DNA from: Sphingomonas sp. PP-F2F-A104-K0414
GTDB taxonomy: Bacteria > Pseudomonadota > Alphaproteobacteria > Sphingomonadales > Sphingomonadaceae
Length of the DNA: 64,000 nucleotides
Assembly: GCF_004340945.1 (NCBI RefSeq)
Contig: NZ_SLYD01000003.1
Span: 62,001 to 126,000 of the forward strand
Direction: 5' to 3'
Shown: positions 16,994 to 26,383 of the stretch, piece after piece
Position numbering within the stretch: position 1 is the stretch's first letter
Layout: every line of letters begins with the position of its first letter
Notes under the pieces: model-generated
Told to the model about the DNA's origin: nothing
Seen by the model: the letters and a program-made list of their open reading frames with translations, nothing else
The model's database searches: none
Program-made: the position numbers and the translations under genes

Positions 16994-19627
16994 TTAGAAC
17001 TGCCCGCCGACGTTGAAGGTGATCAGCTTGCTGTCGTCGCCGGGCGCCTTGAGGAGCGCTTTCGCCAGATCGATCCGCAGCGGGCCGAACGGCGAAGTCC
17101 AGTTGACGCCGACGCCGACCGACAGGCGCGGGCTGGCGGTGTTGCCCGAATAAGTCTCCTTATAGGTGCCGAGCGAATAGGTGTAGGGCGTGCCGGTGTT
17201 GGTCGTGGTGCTGGCGCCGGCCGAATCGAGATACAGAAGGTCGCCCGCCGTGTTGGTATATTGGCGCGTGCCGGCAACGCACGCGACCGACGTCGCGTTG
17301 GCGGTCGCGCAGGTGTCGGTGAGAGTCGGGGTCTTGCCGCCGAACACCGCGCCGACGTCCATATAGATCGACGGACGAAGCCCCAGCTCGCGTGCGCCGG
17401 CGCCGAGCGGCAGTTCGAGCTCGAGGCGGGCCTGGTAATAGGCGGTGCCGCCGAGCGCAGTCTGTGTGTTCGAGCTGTTGGTGCTCGACAGTGTCGCTGG
17501 CACCGTCGACGTATCGTAGTAGGTCCGCGTCACGCGCGGGCCGACACCGCGGATGTCGAAGCCGCGCATCTGCGGGTCGCCTAGGTAGAAGCGGTCGGTC
17601 AGCCGGACGTCCTGCCCCAGTCCCTTGATATACCCGCCCTCGGCATGCGCCGACAGGATGAAGCTCGACCCGAGGTTCATGTACTTGGTGTAGTTGGCGG
17701 TGCTGCGGATGTACTTGGTGTCGCCACCGAGCCCGGCGAAGTCCTGGCTGACGCTGAACTTGCTGCCCTTGGTCGGGCGCAGGCGGCTGTTGGTGTTGTC
17801 GAACACCAGCGAATAGCCGATCGACGAGGTCCAGCGATTGCCGACCGCGTCGCACAGATACGCGCCGGCGATCGCCGGATCGCACGCGCCGTTGGTGTAA
17901 TAGGTGTCCTCGTCGAGCGTGACCTGGTCGTAGGACAGCCCATAGCGCGCAGTGGCCGACCAATATTCGGTGAGCGGCACCGCGGCGCGGATCTGGAAGC
18001 CGGTCGAGACCTGTTCGTAGGTGGTGTCGTTGCTATCGCCGGTGGTGCTGTACGAGCTGTAGTCGCGGCGGAAGATGTCGCCGCCGAGCGCCACGTTGGT
18101 GTCGAACATATACGGCTCGGTAAAGCCCAGGCTGACCGATTTCGAGTAGCTCGACAGGCTGGCGTTCGCGCGCAGTTCCTGGCCCATGCCGCGGAAGTTG
18201 CGCTGCGTGATGCTGGCCGAGGCGATGAAGCTTTCGAGGCTCGAATACCCGGCTGAGAGTTGCAGCTCGCCGCTGGATTTTTCCTCGAGGTTGGTTTCCA
18301 GGATCACGCGGTCGGGCGCGGAGCCCGGCAGCTGCTTGATCGTCATCTTGTCCTGGAAATAACCGAGCGAATTGATCCGGTCCTCCGAGCGCTTGACCTG
18401 AAAGCTGTTGAAGGCGTCGCCCTCGGCGAGGCGGATCTCGCGGCGGACGACCTTGTCCTTGGTCTGCGTGTTGCCGTTGATCTCGACGCGCTCAACGTAT
18501 GTCCGCTTGGCTTCGACAATATTGAAGTTGATCCCCATCGTCAGCGTGTCGGCGTCCTTCTGGAACTCCGGATTCACTTCGGAAAACGCGTAGCCGAACA
18601 GGCCTGCGGTCTGGCTGAGGTTGTCGACCGAATCCTCGACGAGCTTGGCATTGTACCAGTCGCCCTTCTTGAGCGGCAGCGTGGCGGCCAGCTTCTTGCT
18701 GTCGAAGTCGCGGATCTGGCTGTCGACGCTGACATCGCCGAATTTGTAGCGTTTCCCCTCCTCGACCACATAGGTGATGATGAAGTCCTTCTTGTCCGGC
18801 GTCAGTTCGGCCACCGCGGAGGTCACGCGGAAATCGGCATAGCCTTGCGTCAGATAGAATTGGCGGAGCTTCTGCTGGTCGTAGCTCAGGCGATCCTGAT
18901 CGTAGCTGGTCGCCGACGACAGCAGCCGGCTGAAACGCGCCTGCTTGGTCGCCATCTGTGCGCGGATCTGTGCCTCGGAGAACACCACGTTGCCGAGGAT
19001 GTTGATCTGGCGGACCTTCGACTTCGGGCCTTCGCTGACCACGAACACGACGTCGACGCGGTTCTGGTCGAGATTGACCATCTTCGGATCGATCACCGCG
19101 GCAAAGCGACCCTGGCGACGGTATAGTTCGAGGATCCGCGCGATATCCTGTCGGACTGCGGTGCGGGTGAAGATCTGGCGCGGCGCCAGCTTGATCTCCT
19201 TGGTGATCTTGTCGCTCTTCAGCGCTTTGTTGCCCTCGATCAGGATGCGGTTGACGATCGGGTTCTCGCGCACGCGCAACACGATGTTGCCGTCGGCGAC
19301 GCCGGCGATCGAGTAATCGGCGAACAGGTCGCTGGCCTGCAGGTCCTTCAGCGCCTGGTCGAGCGTCTCGGCGCTATAGGGCTTGCCGACGCGCAGCTTG
19401 GTATAGCTCAGGACGGTTTCCGGCTCGATCCGCTGCGATCCTTCGACGCGCAGGGTCTTGATGATGCGGCCGACGGGCGCAGGTGCGGGCGTCATCTGGT
19501 CCGGTACGGCAGTCGGTGCGACAGTCGGTACGGCGGTCTGCGGGGCAGACTGCGCGGGTGCGACCGGCGTCGTCATCGTTCCAGCCATGGCCAAAGCCAG
19601 GGAACCGGCGCCTAAATCGAACATCAT
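16994..19627 (-). CDS. bamA: Outer membrane protein assembly factor BamA
   Basis: An 877-aa Omp85 protein, the core of the machine that folds and inserts outer-membrane proteins. After a signal peptide and a Pro/Ala/Thr-rich linker come five POTRA domains (the first starts IKTLRVEGSQRIEPETVLSYTKL, the last contains YVERVEINGNTQTKDKVVRREIR). A 16-strand barrel follows, with the conserved loop-6 motif MRGFDIRGVGPR (the VRGF/RGF element) and C-terminal LITFNVGGQF ending in Phe. The start is set at the double ATG (19622-19627), preceded by GGAGACGC; a 300-residue upstream in-frame extension is rejected because it has no BamA features. Unlike many alphaproteobacteria, rseP and dxr are not adjacent; here bamA appears monocistronic. 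Confidence 0.94.
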   Translation of the reverse strand: MMFDLGAGSLALAMAGTMTTPVAPAQSAPQTAVPTVAPTAVPDQMTPAPAPVGRIIKTLRVEGSQRIEPETVLSYTKLRVGKPYSAETLDQALKDLQASDLFADYSIAGVADGNIVLRVRENPIVNRILIEGNKALKSDKITKEIKLAPRQIFTRTAVRQDIARILELYRRQGRFAAVIDPKMVNLDQNRVDVVFVVSEGPKSKVRQINILGNVVFSEAQIRAQMATKQARFSRLLSSATSYDQDRLSYDQQKLRQFYLTQGYADFRVTSAVAELTPDKKDFIITYVVEEGKRYKFGDVSVDSQIRDFDSKKLAATLPLKKGDWYNAKLVEDSVDNLSQTAGLFGYAFSEVNPEFQKDADTLTMGINFNIVEAKRTYVERVEINGNTQTKDKVVRREIRLAEGDAFNSFQVKRSEDRINSLGYFQDKMTIKQLPGSAPDRVILETNLEEKSSGELQLSAGYSSLESFIASASITQRNFRGMGQELRANASLSSYSKSVSLGFTEPYMFDTNVALGGDIFRRDYSSYSTTGDSNDTTYEQVSTGFQIRAAVPLTEYWSATARYGLSYDQVTLDEDTYYTNGACDPAIAGAYLCDAVGNRWTSSIGYSLVFDNTNSRLRPTKGSKFSVSQDFAGLGGDTKYIRSTANYTKYMNLGSSFILSAHAEGGYIKGLGQDVRLTDRFYLGDPQMRGFDIRGVGPRVTRTYYDTSTVPATLSSTNSSNTQTALGGTAYYQARLELELPLGAGARELGLRPSIYMDVGAVFGGKTPTLTDTCATANATSVACVAGTRQYTNTAGDLLYLDSAGASTTTNTGTPYTYSLGTYKETYSGNTASPRLSVGVGVNWTSPFGPLRIDLAKALLKAPGDDSKLITFNVGGQF

Positions 19628-19880
19628 GCCTGCGTCTCCGGGAGTGAACCGCGGCGCTATGGGGGGCATGTTTCCCCGGAATGTTCCGATATGTCGCAAG
19701 TTCGCAGCCGTGCAACATCTCGCCTGGGGTGGACCCGGGACCCGGGACGCTCGCCGGGCGCCTGGGGCGATATGTCTCAGTCGTGTCACGGATCGCTGGT
19801 GGGGACATTTCGAGGACATTCGTGATCGGTAGCGACCGCGGTGCAGGCCAATGCTGCGCCTGTCTGAAGAAAGGCCGATC

Positions 19881-20207
19881 ATGCGCGTTGCCATCAAGGG
19901 TGTTTCGGCACCCGAACCCATCCGCCCCGCCGCCTCGCCCCCGCTTGTCGACAATCCCTTTGCGCCCGAGATCTTCGCGACCGGGTTCGCCGGGTTGGCG
20001 AACCTGAGCGGCGTGATCGTGCTGACGCTGGAAAGTGCGCGCTGCGACCATACGCGCCAGCCGCCGAGCGTCGACCGCGTCGTCGTCGGCCGGATCGCGC
20101 TGACCAGCAGCGCCGCGCAGGATCTGGTCGCTGGGCTCAACCAGTTTCTCGAACAGCAGGGGCTGAGCCCGTCCAAGGCGATCGCCGCCGGGGCGACGTT
20201 CCAGTGA
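19881..20207 (+). CDS. Conserved small hypothetical protein, 108 aa
   Basis: Not firmly recognised. The layout (PFAPEIFATGFAGLANLSGVIVLTLES...VDRVVVGRIALTSSAAQDLVAGLNQFLEQQG) resembles DUF3467-type proteins: an N-terminal strand describing a field name-like EIFATGF, and a C-terminal VxRIxxxxxAxxxLxxxLxxFL amphipathic helix. The match is by eye. The start is ATG 19881 with GAAAGG upstream; an ATG ten codons further up is possible. Divergent from bamA. No signal peptide. Function unknown. Confidence 0.6.
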   Translation: MRVAIKGVSAPEPIRPAASPPLVDNPFAPEIFATGFAGLANLSGVIVLTLESARCDHTRQPPSVDRVVVGRIALTSSAAQDLVAGLNQFLEQQGLSPSKAIAAGATFQ

Positions 20208-20586
20208 GCGCGGTTGGGTATCCCTCGATCCGCCGGACTGTCCGGTTCGACGACATCGTGCGTTCCGGCAGGGCGGCTGCGAAGCGCGTCGTCTGGAGCG
20301 CGCCGACCATGCCGGGCGTCCGGATCCGGCGTATCGTGTTTGCCAAGAGTATTTCGGGACCCGCGCTGCGTTACCAGCCTGTAACAACCGTCACGGTATG
20401 ACAGTTTTATGAAAGGCGATGAATAGAACCGTGTTCGCAAGACGACACCTTGCGGCGTAATGAGGAGAGTACCGGAACACCGCTTGTCGAGCGGGAAATC
20501 GCACCGCAAACCTGAGTGGCGGACCTTATCCGTACCCCACAACATCTGCCGCGGCGGTCAAGGATCGCGGTTCAGGGAGTATATTC
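20208..20586 (+). other. Leader/promoter region of TonB receptor
   Basis: A 379-bp gap between the small hypothetical gene and the 947-aa receptor. It contains an inverted repeat GTTAC-N6-GTAAC at 20370-20385 and a short hairpin CGCAAG..CTTGCG near 20434-20453. Coding potential is absent. The last 15 bp hold the receptor's CAGGGAG ribosome site. Confidence 0.4.
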
Positions 20587-23430
20587 ATGCGTCTCGATTT
20601 CCGCGCACGCCTTTTGGCGTCCTCTCTCCTGTTGGGTATCGCCGGTCCAGCCTGGGCCCAGACTGCAGAGCCTCTGCCCGCCGATCCTGCCCCCGCTGCG
20701 ACACCTGCCGCCGGTCAGGCCGAGCCAGCGGACGGCGACACGATCGTCGTGACCGGTTCGCGCCTCGGTGGCGACAGCCTGAAGCAGGCCTCGCCGATTT
20801 CCGTCGTCAGCGCCAAGGAGATCGCGCTGTCGGGCCAGATCAACGTCGAGAGCGTCCTCAAGGACCTGCCGCAGTTGATCCCCAGCACGACGGGTGCCTC
20901 GAACAACCCAGGCGGCGGCGTCGCGACCGCGGATCTGCGCGGGCTTGGTTCGACGCGTACGCTCGTGCTCGTCAACAATCGCCGGTACGTCGCGTATGAT
21001 TCGAACCAGGTCGTCGATCTGAACACCATCCCGGCGGCGCTGATCGAGCGGGTCGACATCGTCACCGGCGGTCGCTCGGCGGTCTATGGGTCGGATGCGA
21101 TCTCGGGCGTCGTCAACTTCGTGATGAAAAAGGACTTCAGCGGCGTTCAGGCCAATGCGAACTACCGCATCAACGAGGCGGGCGACGGCGGCACCTTCAA
21201 CGGCAACCTGCTGCTCGGCGGCAATTTCGAAGATGGCCGCGGCAACGCGACGATCTATTTCGATTACACCAAGCGCAACGGCATCCTTCAGTCGGCGCGC
21301 GACTATTCGAAGCAGGCGCTGGTCGACGACGGCGACGGCAACCTGATCGCGGGCGGCTCGGGCTCGATCGAAGGCACGCGCTTCGCGCTCGGCGGCGTCA
21401 ACCGCAAGTTCGAGACCGACGGCAGCTACACGCCGTACAACGCATCGACCGACGCGTATAACTATGCCCCCGCAAACTATCTCCAGGTCCCGCAGGAGCG
21501 GTTCCTGATGAGCGCGCAGACGCATTACGAGGTCAGCCCGGCGCTGAACGTGTATGCCGAGGGCCAGTTCATCAACAACCGCGTGAAGAACCAGCTCGCG
21601 CCGACGCCGTTCACCGGATCGGTCGCCCTCGACGTGGACTCGTCGTTCCTGTCGGCCGGCTCGCAGTCGCTCCTTCGCGGTCTCGACACCGACGGCGACG
21701 GCTATGTTACCTCGACGATCTACCGTCGTCTCACCGAAGTCGGTTCGCGTGTGTCGAACCTCGACAACACCGCCTATCGCGCGGTGCTCGGCGCCAATGG
21801 CGATATCGGTGGCGGCTGGAACTACGACGCCTATTACAGCTACTCGCGCACCAAATCGACCGAGACCCAGTCGGGCAACGTCTCGCGCAGCCGCGTGCTG
21901 CAGGCACTGCGCACGACCTATGATGCCAGCGGCAATCTGGTCTGCTCGGATACCAGCAACGGGTGTGTACCGCTCAATATCTTCGGCACGGGCAACATCA
22001 GTGCGGCCGCCGCCGATTTCATCACCATCCCGGCGCAGAACACCAGCACGATCAGCGAGCAGGTCGCCAGCGCGTCGATCTCGAACCGCAACCTGTTCGA
22101 TCTGGGCGCAGGCCCCGTCGGTATCGTGTTCGGCACCGAATATCGCCGCGAGCACGGCAGCTACAATCCCGACTTCGCGCTGTCGTCGGGCGACGTCGTC
22201 GGCTTCAACGCAGGCGAAGGCCTGAGCGGCGGCTATGACGTCAAGGAAGCCTATACCGAAGTCGCGGTGCCGCTGCTGGCGAACATCCCGCTGATCAAGA
22301 AGCTCGAGGTGAACGGCGCGTACCGCTATTCCTATTATTCGACCGCGGCGAAGTCGGTGAACACCTATTCGGGTGGCGTGGTGTGGTCGCTGATCGACGA
22401 CCTCTCGCTGCGCGGCCAATATTCGCGCGCCGTCCGGGCACCGACCGTGTCCGATCTCTACAGCGGGTCGTCGCAGGATTTCCCGGCGGCAACCGATCCG
22501 TGCACGACCGCGGTAGCGGTGACGAACACCAACCTCAACGCCAGCTGCCTCTCGACGGGCGTCCCGGCCTCGCTGATCGGTACCGCCTATGACGGCGGCA
22601 GCACGCAGATCCAGACGGTCAACGGCGGCAACCCCGCGCTGCGCGAGGAAACCTCCGATACCTATACGGGCGGCATCGTGCTGCAGCCGCGCTTCCTGCC
22701 GCGCTTCTCGCTCACGGTGGATTACTACAAGATCAAGATCGCCAACTACATCTCGACGGTCGGCACCACGAACCTGATCCGTGCCTGCTACGGCGATGCG
22801 GACAACGGGTATACGCCGTACAACGCCAGCTATTGTGCGTCGCTACCGCGCGATTCCAACAGCTATGCGATCACCGATGCGGTCAACACGCTCGCCAATA
22901 CCGGCGGCGTGACCACCCGCGGCGTCGATTTCGAGGCACGCTACGGCCTGCCGCTCGGTTTCGGTGCGTTCGGGGCTGATACGAGCAAGCTCGACTTCCG
23001 GCTCAGCGGGACGCGGTTGATCGCGTTCAACTACAACCCGCTCGCCGCCATTCCCGATCTGACGATCAACTGCGCGGGCAAGTTCGGCCAGACCTGCGGC
23101 AATCCCTATGCAAAGTGGCGGCTGTCGGGGCGGACGACCTATTCGACCGGTCCGGTGACCGTGTCGGTGCTCTATCGCTATCTGTCGCCGGTGAAGGACG
23201 ACGACAGCGGCACGATCTACGCGGTCGAGCGGATCAAGGCGTATCACTATTTCGACCTGACCGCGGCGTTCGACATCAAGCCGGGCTTCACCTGGTCGGT
23301 TGGCGTCAACAACATCTTCAACAAGCAGCCGCCGATCATGGGTGACAACCAGCAGCAGGCGAACACCTACCCGTCGACCTACGACCCGTACGGCCGGGCG
23401 TTCTTCGTCAGCACGAACGTCAAGTTCTAG
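20587..23430 (+). CDS. TonB-dependent receptor, 947 aa
   Basis: An outer-membrane TonB-dependent transporter. It has a signal peptide (cleavage after AWAQ), an Ala/Pro/Glu-rich periplasmic linker, TonB-box region DTIVVTGSRL, and plug signatures SPISVVSAKEI, DLRGLGSTRTLVLVNNRRYV and VDIVTGGRSAVYGSDAISGVVNFVMKK. A large barrel ends in FVSTNVKF. The long plug and many-strand barrel place it with the CirA-like and OMP-RagA-like receptors abundant in Sphingomonas, often carrying oligosaccharide or oligopeptide. No enzyme is co-transcribed, so the substrate is unknown. GGGAG lies eight bases before ATG. It shares a bidirectional terminator with the convergent receptor at 23606-26170. Confidence 0.92.
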   Translation: MRLDFRARLLASSLLLGIAGPAWAQTAEPLPADPAPAATPAAGQAEPADGDTIVVTGSRLGGDSLKQASPISVVSAKEIALSGQINVESVLKDLPQLIPSTTGASNNPGGGVATADLRGLGSTRTLVLVNNRRYVAYDSNQVVDLNTIPAALIERVDIVTGGRSAVYGSDAISGVVNFVMKKDFSGVQANANYRINEAGDGGTFNGNLLLGGNFEDGRGNATIYFDYTKRNGILQSARDYSKQALVDDGDGNLIAGGSGSIEGTRFALGGVNRKFETDGSYTPYNASTDAYNYAPANYLQVPQERFLMSAQTHYEVSPALNVYAEGQFINNRVKNQLAPTPFTGSVALDVDSSFLSAGSQSLLRGLDTDGDGYVTSTIYRRLTEVGSRVSNLDNTAYRAVLGANGDIGGGWNYDAYYSYSRTKSTETQSGNVSRSRVLQALRTTYDASGNLVCSDTSNGCVPLNIFGTGNISAAAADFITIPAQNTSTISEQVASASISNRNLFDLGAGPVGIVFGTEYRREHGSYNPDFALSSGDVVGFNAGEGLSGGYDVKEAYTEVAVPLLANIPLIKKLEVNGAYRYSYYSTAAKSVNTYSGGVVWSLIDDLSLRGQYSRAVRAPTVSDLYSGSSQDFPAATDPCTTAVAVTNTNLNASCLSTGVPASLIGTAYDGGSTQIQTVNGGNPALREETSDTYTGGIVLQPRFLPRFSLTVDYYKIKIANYISTVGTTNLIRACYGDADNGYTPYNASYCASLPRDSNSYAITDAVNTLANTGGVTTRGVDFEARYGLPLGFGAFGADTSKLDFRLSGTRLIAFNYNPLAAIPDLTINCAGKFGQTCGNPYAKWRLSGRTTYSTGPVTVSVLYRYLSPVKDDDSGTIYAVERIKAYHYFDLTAAFDIKPGFTWSVGVNNIFNKQPPIMGDNQQQANTYPSTYDPYGRAFFVSTNVKF

Positions 23431-23481
23431 GAGACCCTGTCCCTCTCCCCCCGCAAGGGGAGGGGGCAGCGCTGATAGACA

Positions 23482-23522
23482 CGAAAAAGGGGCGGGGTGG
23501 TCACCACCCCGCCCTTTTTCGT
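23482..23522. terminator. Bidirectional intrinsic terminator
   Basis: ACGAAAAAGGGGCGGGGTGG pairs with CCACCCCGCCC and a run of T on the far side, so each strand has an A-run before and a U-run after a GC stem. It sits between two convergent TonB receptor genes. Confidence 0.85.
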
Positions 23523-23605
23523 GCGCCGCCTGTTCGGCGACCCGATGCGAAGGCCGCCCCGCCATCCCGCAGGAGTCAGCCAGCAGGACGATGGGGCGGT
23601 GTGGG

Positions 23606-26170
23606 TCAGAACTCGAAGTGGACCGAACCGATCACGGTGCGCGGCGCGCCGAAGGTGTAGCGCGTGGTGCTCGCCGACGAGGTGCCGGTGCTCAGATTGC
23701 CGAAATAGCGTTCGTTGAACAGGTTCGAGACGTTCAGCTGGAAGAACGTCTTGTCGAGCCCGGCAAACGCCAGATCGAACCGCGCGTCGAGGTCGACCGT
23801 GGTGTAGCCCGCGGCGATCAGGTCGTTGACGTCGGTGACGTAACGCTGGCCGACATGCTTGACCTGGGCGCCGATCGACACCGGGTCGAACGATGCCTGG
23901 ACGCGGCCGCCATATTGCCACTTGGGCGTCTCGACGACGAACTTGCCCGCGGTCGCCGCGGTGATCGCGCCGGTGGTCGGGTCGACCGCATCGTCCTGCA
24001 GCTTGGCGTCGATGTACGAGGCGAACCCGTAGAGCGAGATGTTGCGGATCGGGGTGATGCCGAGGCTCGCGTCGACGCCCTTGCTCTTGACCGTGCCGAC
24101 GTTGCGATCGGTGGTCAGCGTGCCCCCGCCCTCGAGCGTCGTCAGCGTCGAGATGATGCGGTTGTCGTAGTGGATGTACCAGCCCGCCAGCTGCGCCTGG
24201 ATCAGCCGCGACGAATAGCGCAGCCCGAGATCGAACGAGTCGGTCTTTTCGGGCTTCACCTCGGCCACGGGCGAGATCTTGACGTCGTCGAACGCGTACA
24301 GATTGTCGGTGCGCGGGGCCGAGAAGCCCTTGGCATAGCTGGCGAAGATGCTCGCATTCGGGGTGAAGGCATAGGTCATGCCGACGTTCGGCAGCACCGC
24401 GTTGTACGACTTGATGCGGTTCTTGTAGGGCGCGCCGTACGTGGCCGTGGTCGCATTGGCGGCAACCTGCTCGGCGGTTTGCGAGGTGCAATAGCCGTCA
24501 CTCGAATTGCCCGGGATCGTGTAGCAATAATTGGTGAGGTTGCGGCGGAAGAACGGTGCGCGCAGGCCCAGCGTCAGCTTCAGCGCATCGCCGAAATACG
24601 ACCCGCGATACTCGCCCGAAACCTGGTGGAGGATCGCGTAGGACAGGCGGTTGCGCTTGTTGACGACGTTGCCGGCGGCATCGAGAATCGCCGAACTGCC
24701 TTCGCCGTCGAGCGCGCTGAACACATCGTACGGATTGCCGTTTGCATCGAGCAGGCTGGCCTCGCCGGTCTGGCGATGGCGGGCGCGGTCCCACGTATAG
24801 GCGAAGCGGACCGCGTTGTCGGCGTCGATGTCATAGCGCAGCCCGGCGATCGCGGTGAAGCGCTGCGTGCGGGTGTTCGACGGGAAATACGCACGGACAT
24901 AGTCGAGCGTGTCGCCATCGCCGCTGATGTCGACGCCCGCCGCGGTCCCTGCACCCAATCGCTGGAGCTGATAGGTGTAGACGCTGGTCGCCGCCGCCGT
25001 GCCCGCAGCATTGGTCGCGTTCGCATTGCTCTCGGCGAATACCGCCGACCCGCCGCCATTGGCGCGCGTAAAGCTGTAGGCACCGTCGAACGTGAAGACG
25101 AGCTTGTCGGTCAGCGTGTAGCGCGAGTTGACCCGGAAATTGCCGGTATTCGACGGGTTGATGGCGGTAGACGCCGCATTCCCGCACGACGACCGGTCGT
25201 TCTGGCTGGTGCCGTTGACGCCGCTCGCCGAGGGCAGCGAACAGCTGGCGTCGTAGAGATACGCGTTGGTCTTGTCGTCGAAGACCGTGTCGTATTGCGC
25301 ATTGTTCAGGTCGAGCGTGTACGGCGTCGCAGCGCTGACCCCGGTCGTCGGCACGACCGTCGTGCCGAGCGTGGTGCGGATGTTGGCCAGCGTCGGGTTG
25401 CTGTACGAGCTGTTGCGGTTCTGGTTGTAGTTCGCGCCGAACGCGATGAAGTCGCCCTTGCTGCCGATCGGCTGGTACAGCTTGGCATTATATTGCTGCC
25501 GGTTGATCTCGCCCGAGCCGCGGAACTGGTCGTAGCGTTGCTCGCTGGCGGACACCCAGGCCTTGGTACCGAACGAGGTGAACACGCCGGTATCGATCTT
25601 GGCGAAGACGCGGTTCATGTCGTTGGTGCCGTGTGAATAGGCGACGGTCGCGCCCAGCTTGTCCTTCGGCATCACCGACCGGTAATTGACCGTGCCGCCC
25701 GACGCGCTGGCGGTCGGTGAATCGACGTCGGTCGCGCCGAAATTGACGTTGACCTGCTCGATCAGCTCGGGATCGAGCTGCTGGTTCGAATAGATCGCAT
25801 AATTGCCCGAATCGTTGAGCGGAATACCGTCGAACGTCAGCGAGATGCGGTTGCCGTCGAACCCGCGGATCCGCAGCTGGCCACCCGAGCCGCCATAGGG
25901 ATCGCTGTTGGTGAAGTTGACGCCGGGCACCAGGTTGATCGTGTCGAGGATCGTCTGGCCGGGCGTGCGACGCTCGATCAGTTCCTGCGTCAGGACCGCC
26001 TTCGCCTTTGGTGTATCGGGCGTCTGGATGCCGTTGACGTCGGGCTTGGCCCGCGATCCGCTGACGACGATGTCCGATTCCGCATCCACCGTGCCGGTCG
26101 ACTGCGCCTGCGCCATCGCCGGCAGGACCAGCGTCGCGAGTGCCGCGCCGCAGAATAAAGTCTTACGCAT
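23606..26170 (-). CDS. TonB-dependent receptor, likely amino-sugar/chito-oligosaccharide (nagP-like)
   Basis: An 854-aa outer-membrane receptor: signal peptide (cleavage after MAQAQ), TonB-box DIVVSGSR, plug with TPGQTILDTINLVPGV, LRIRGFDGNRISLTFDGIPLND and ELIEQVNVNFGATDVDSPTASASGG, then a barrel ending VIGSVHFEF. It is the last gene downstream of nagE on the same strand (213-bp gap with a strong hairpin). In several proteobacteria GlcNAc clusters carry a TonB receptor called NagP; by position this one is a candidate for GlcNAc or chito-oligosaccharide uptake. That assignment rests on context, not on a receptor-specific motif. The ribosome site AAAGGGG precedes ATG. Confidence 0.85.
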   Translation of the reverse strand: MRKTLFCGAALATLVLPAMAQAQSTGTVDAESDIVVSGSRAKPDVNGIQTPDTPKAKAVLTQELIERRTPGQTILDTINLVPGVNFTNSDPYGGSGGQLRIRGFDGNRISLTFDGIPLNDSGNYAIYSNQQLDPELIEQVNVNFGATDVDSPTASASGGTVNYRSVMPKDKLGATVAYSHGTNDMNRVFAKIDTGVFTSFGTKAWVSASEQRYDQFRGSGEINRQQYNAKLYQPIGSKGDFIAFGANYNQNRNSSYSNPTLANIRTTLGTTVVPTTGVSAATPYTLDLNNAQYDTVFDDKTNAYLYDASCSLPSASGVNGTSQNDRSSCGNAASTAINPSNTGNFRVNSRYTLTDKLVFTFDGAYSFTRANGGGSAVFAESNANATNAAGTAAATSVYTYQLQRLGAGTAAGVDISGDGDTLDYVRAYFPSNTRTQRFTAIAGLRYDIDADNAVRFAYTWDRARHRQTGEASLLDANGNPYDVFSALDGEGSSAILDAAGNVVNKRNRLSYAILHQVSGEYRGSYFGDALKLTLGLRAPFFRRNLTNYCYTIPGNSSDGYCTSQTAEQVAANATTATYGAPYKNRIKSYNAVLPNVGMTYAFTPNASIFASYAKGFSAPRTDNLYAFDDVKISPVAEVKPEKTDSFDLGLRYSSRLIQAQLAGWYIHYDNRIISTLTTLEGGGTLTTDRNVGTVKSKGVDASLGITPIRNISLYGFASYIDAKLQDDAVDPTTGAITAATAGKFVVETPKWQYGGRVQASFDPVSIGAQVKHVGQRYVTDVNDLIAAGYTTVDLDARFDLAFAGLDKTFFQLNVSNLFNERYFGNLSTGTSSASTTRYTFGAPRTVIGSVHFEF

Positions 26171-26185
26171 CTAAACCCCTTTAAA

Positions 26186-26233
26186 GATCGATCGAGCTGC
26201 GACGCGATGATTGCGGTCGCAGTGCGATCGATC
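26186..26233 (-). promoter_or_regulatory. Leader hairpin of the NAG-linked TonB receptor
   Basis: GATCGATCGAGCTGCGAC (26186-26203) and GTCGCAGTGCGATCGATC (26216-26233) pair at 16 of 18 positions around a 12-nt loop. On the receptor's mRNA the stem ends just before the AAAGGGG ribosome site (13-15 nt before ATG). It could be a stabilising leader stem, an attenuator or an operator. Confidence 0.5.
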
Positions 26234-26383
26234 CGATATGGAGCGAAGATGACAGTATAGGGTCTATTGGCGGGCGCCGATGTTTTCGCGGCGTGCTGTT
26301 GTAGCGATATCCCGGTATGTGTCCGAACGTGTCACATATCTTGCAGTGGTGCTTTGATATCGTCGGACTTTGCTACGGATGCA

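Noticed and set aside
19628..20545. 300-residue N-terminal extension of BamA
   Set aside because: The extra part has no BamA or signal features, crosses the divergent small gene, and a double ATG with GGAGACGC is placed right before the signal sequence.
23437..23472. Small GC hairpin CCCTCTCCCCCCGCAAGGGGAGGG as separate terminator
   Set aside because: It has no U-run; the better terminator is at 23482-23522.
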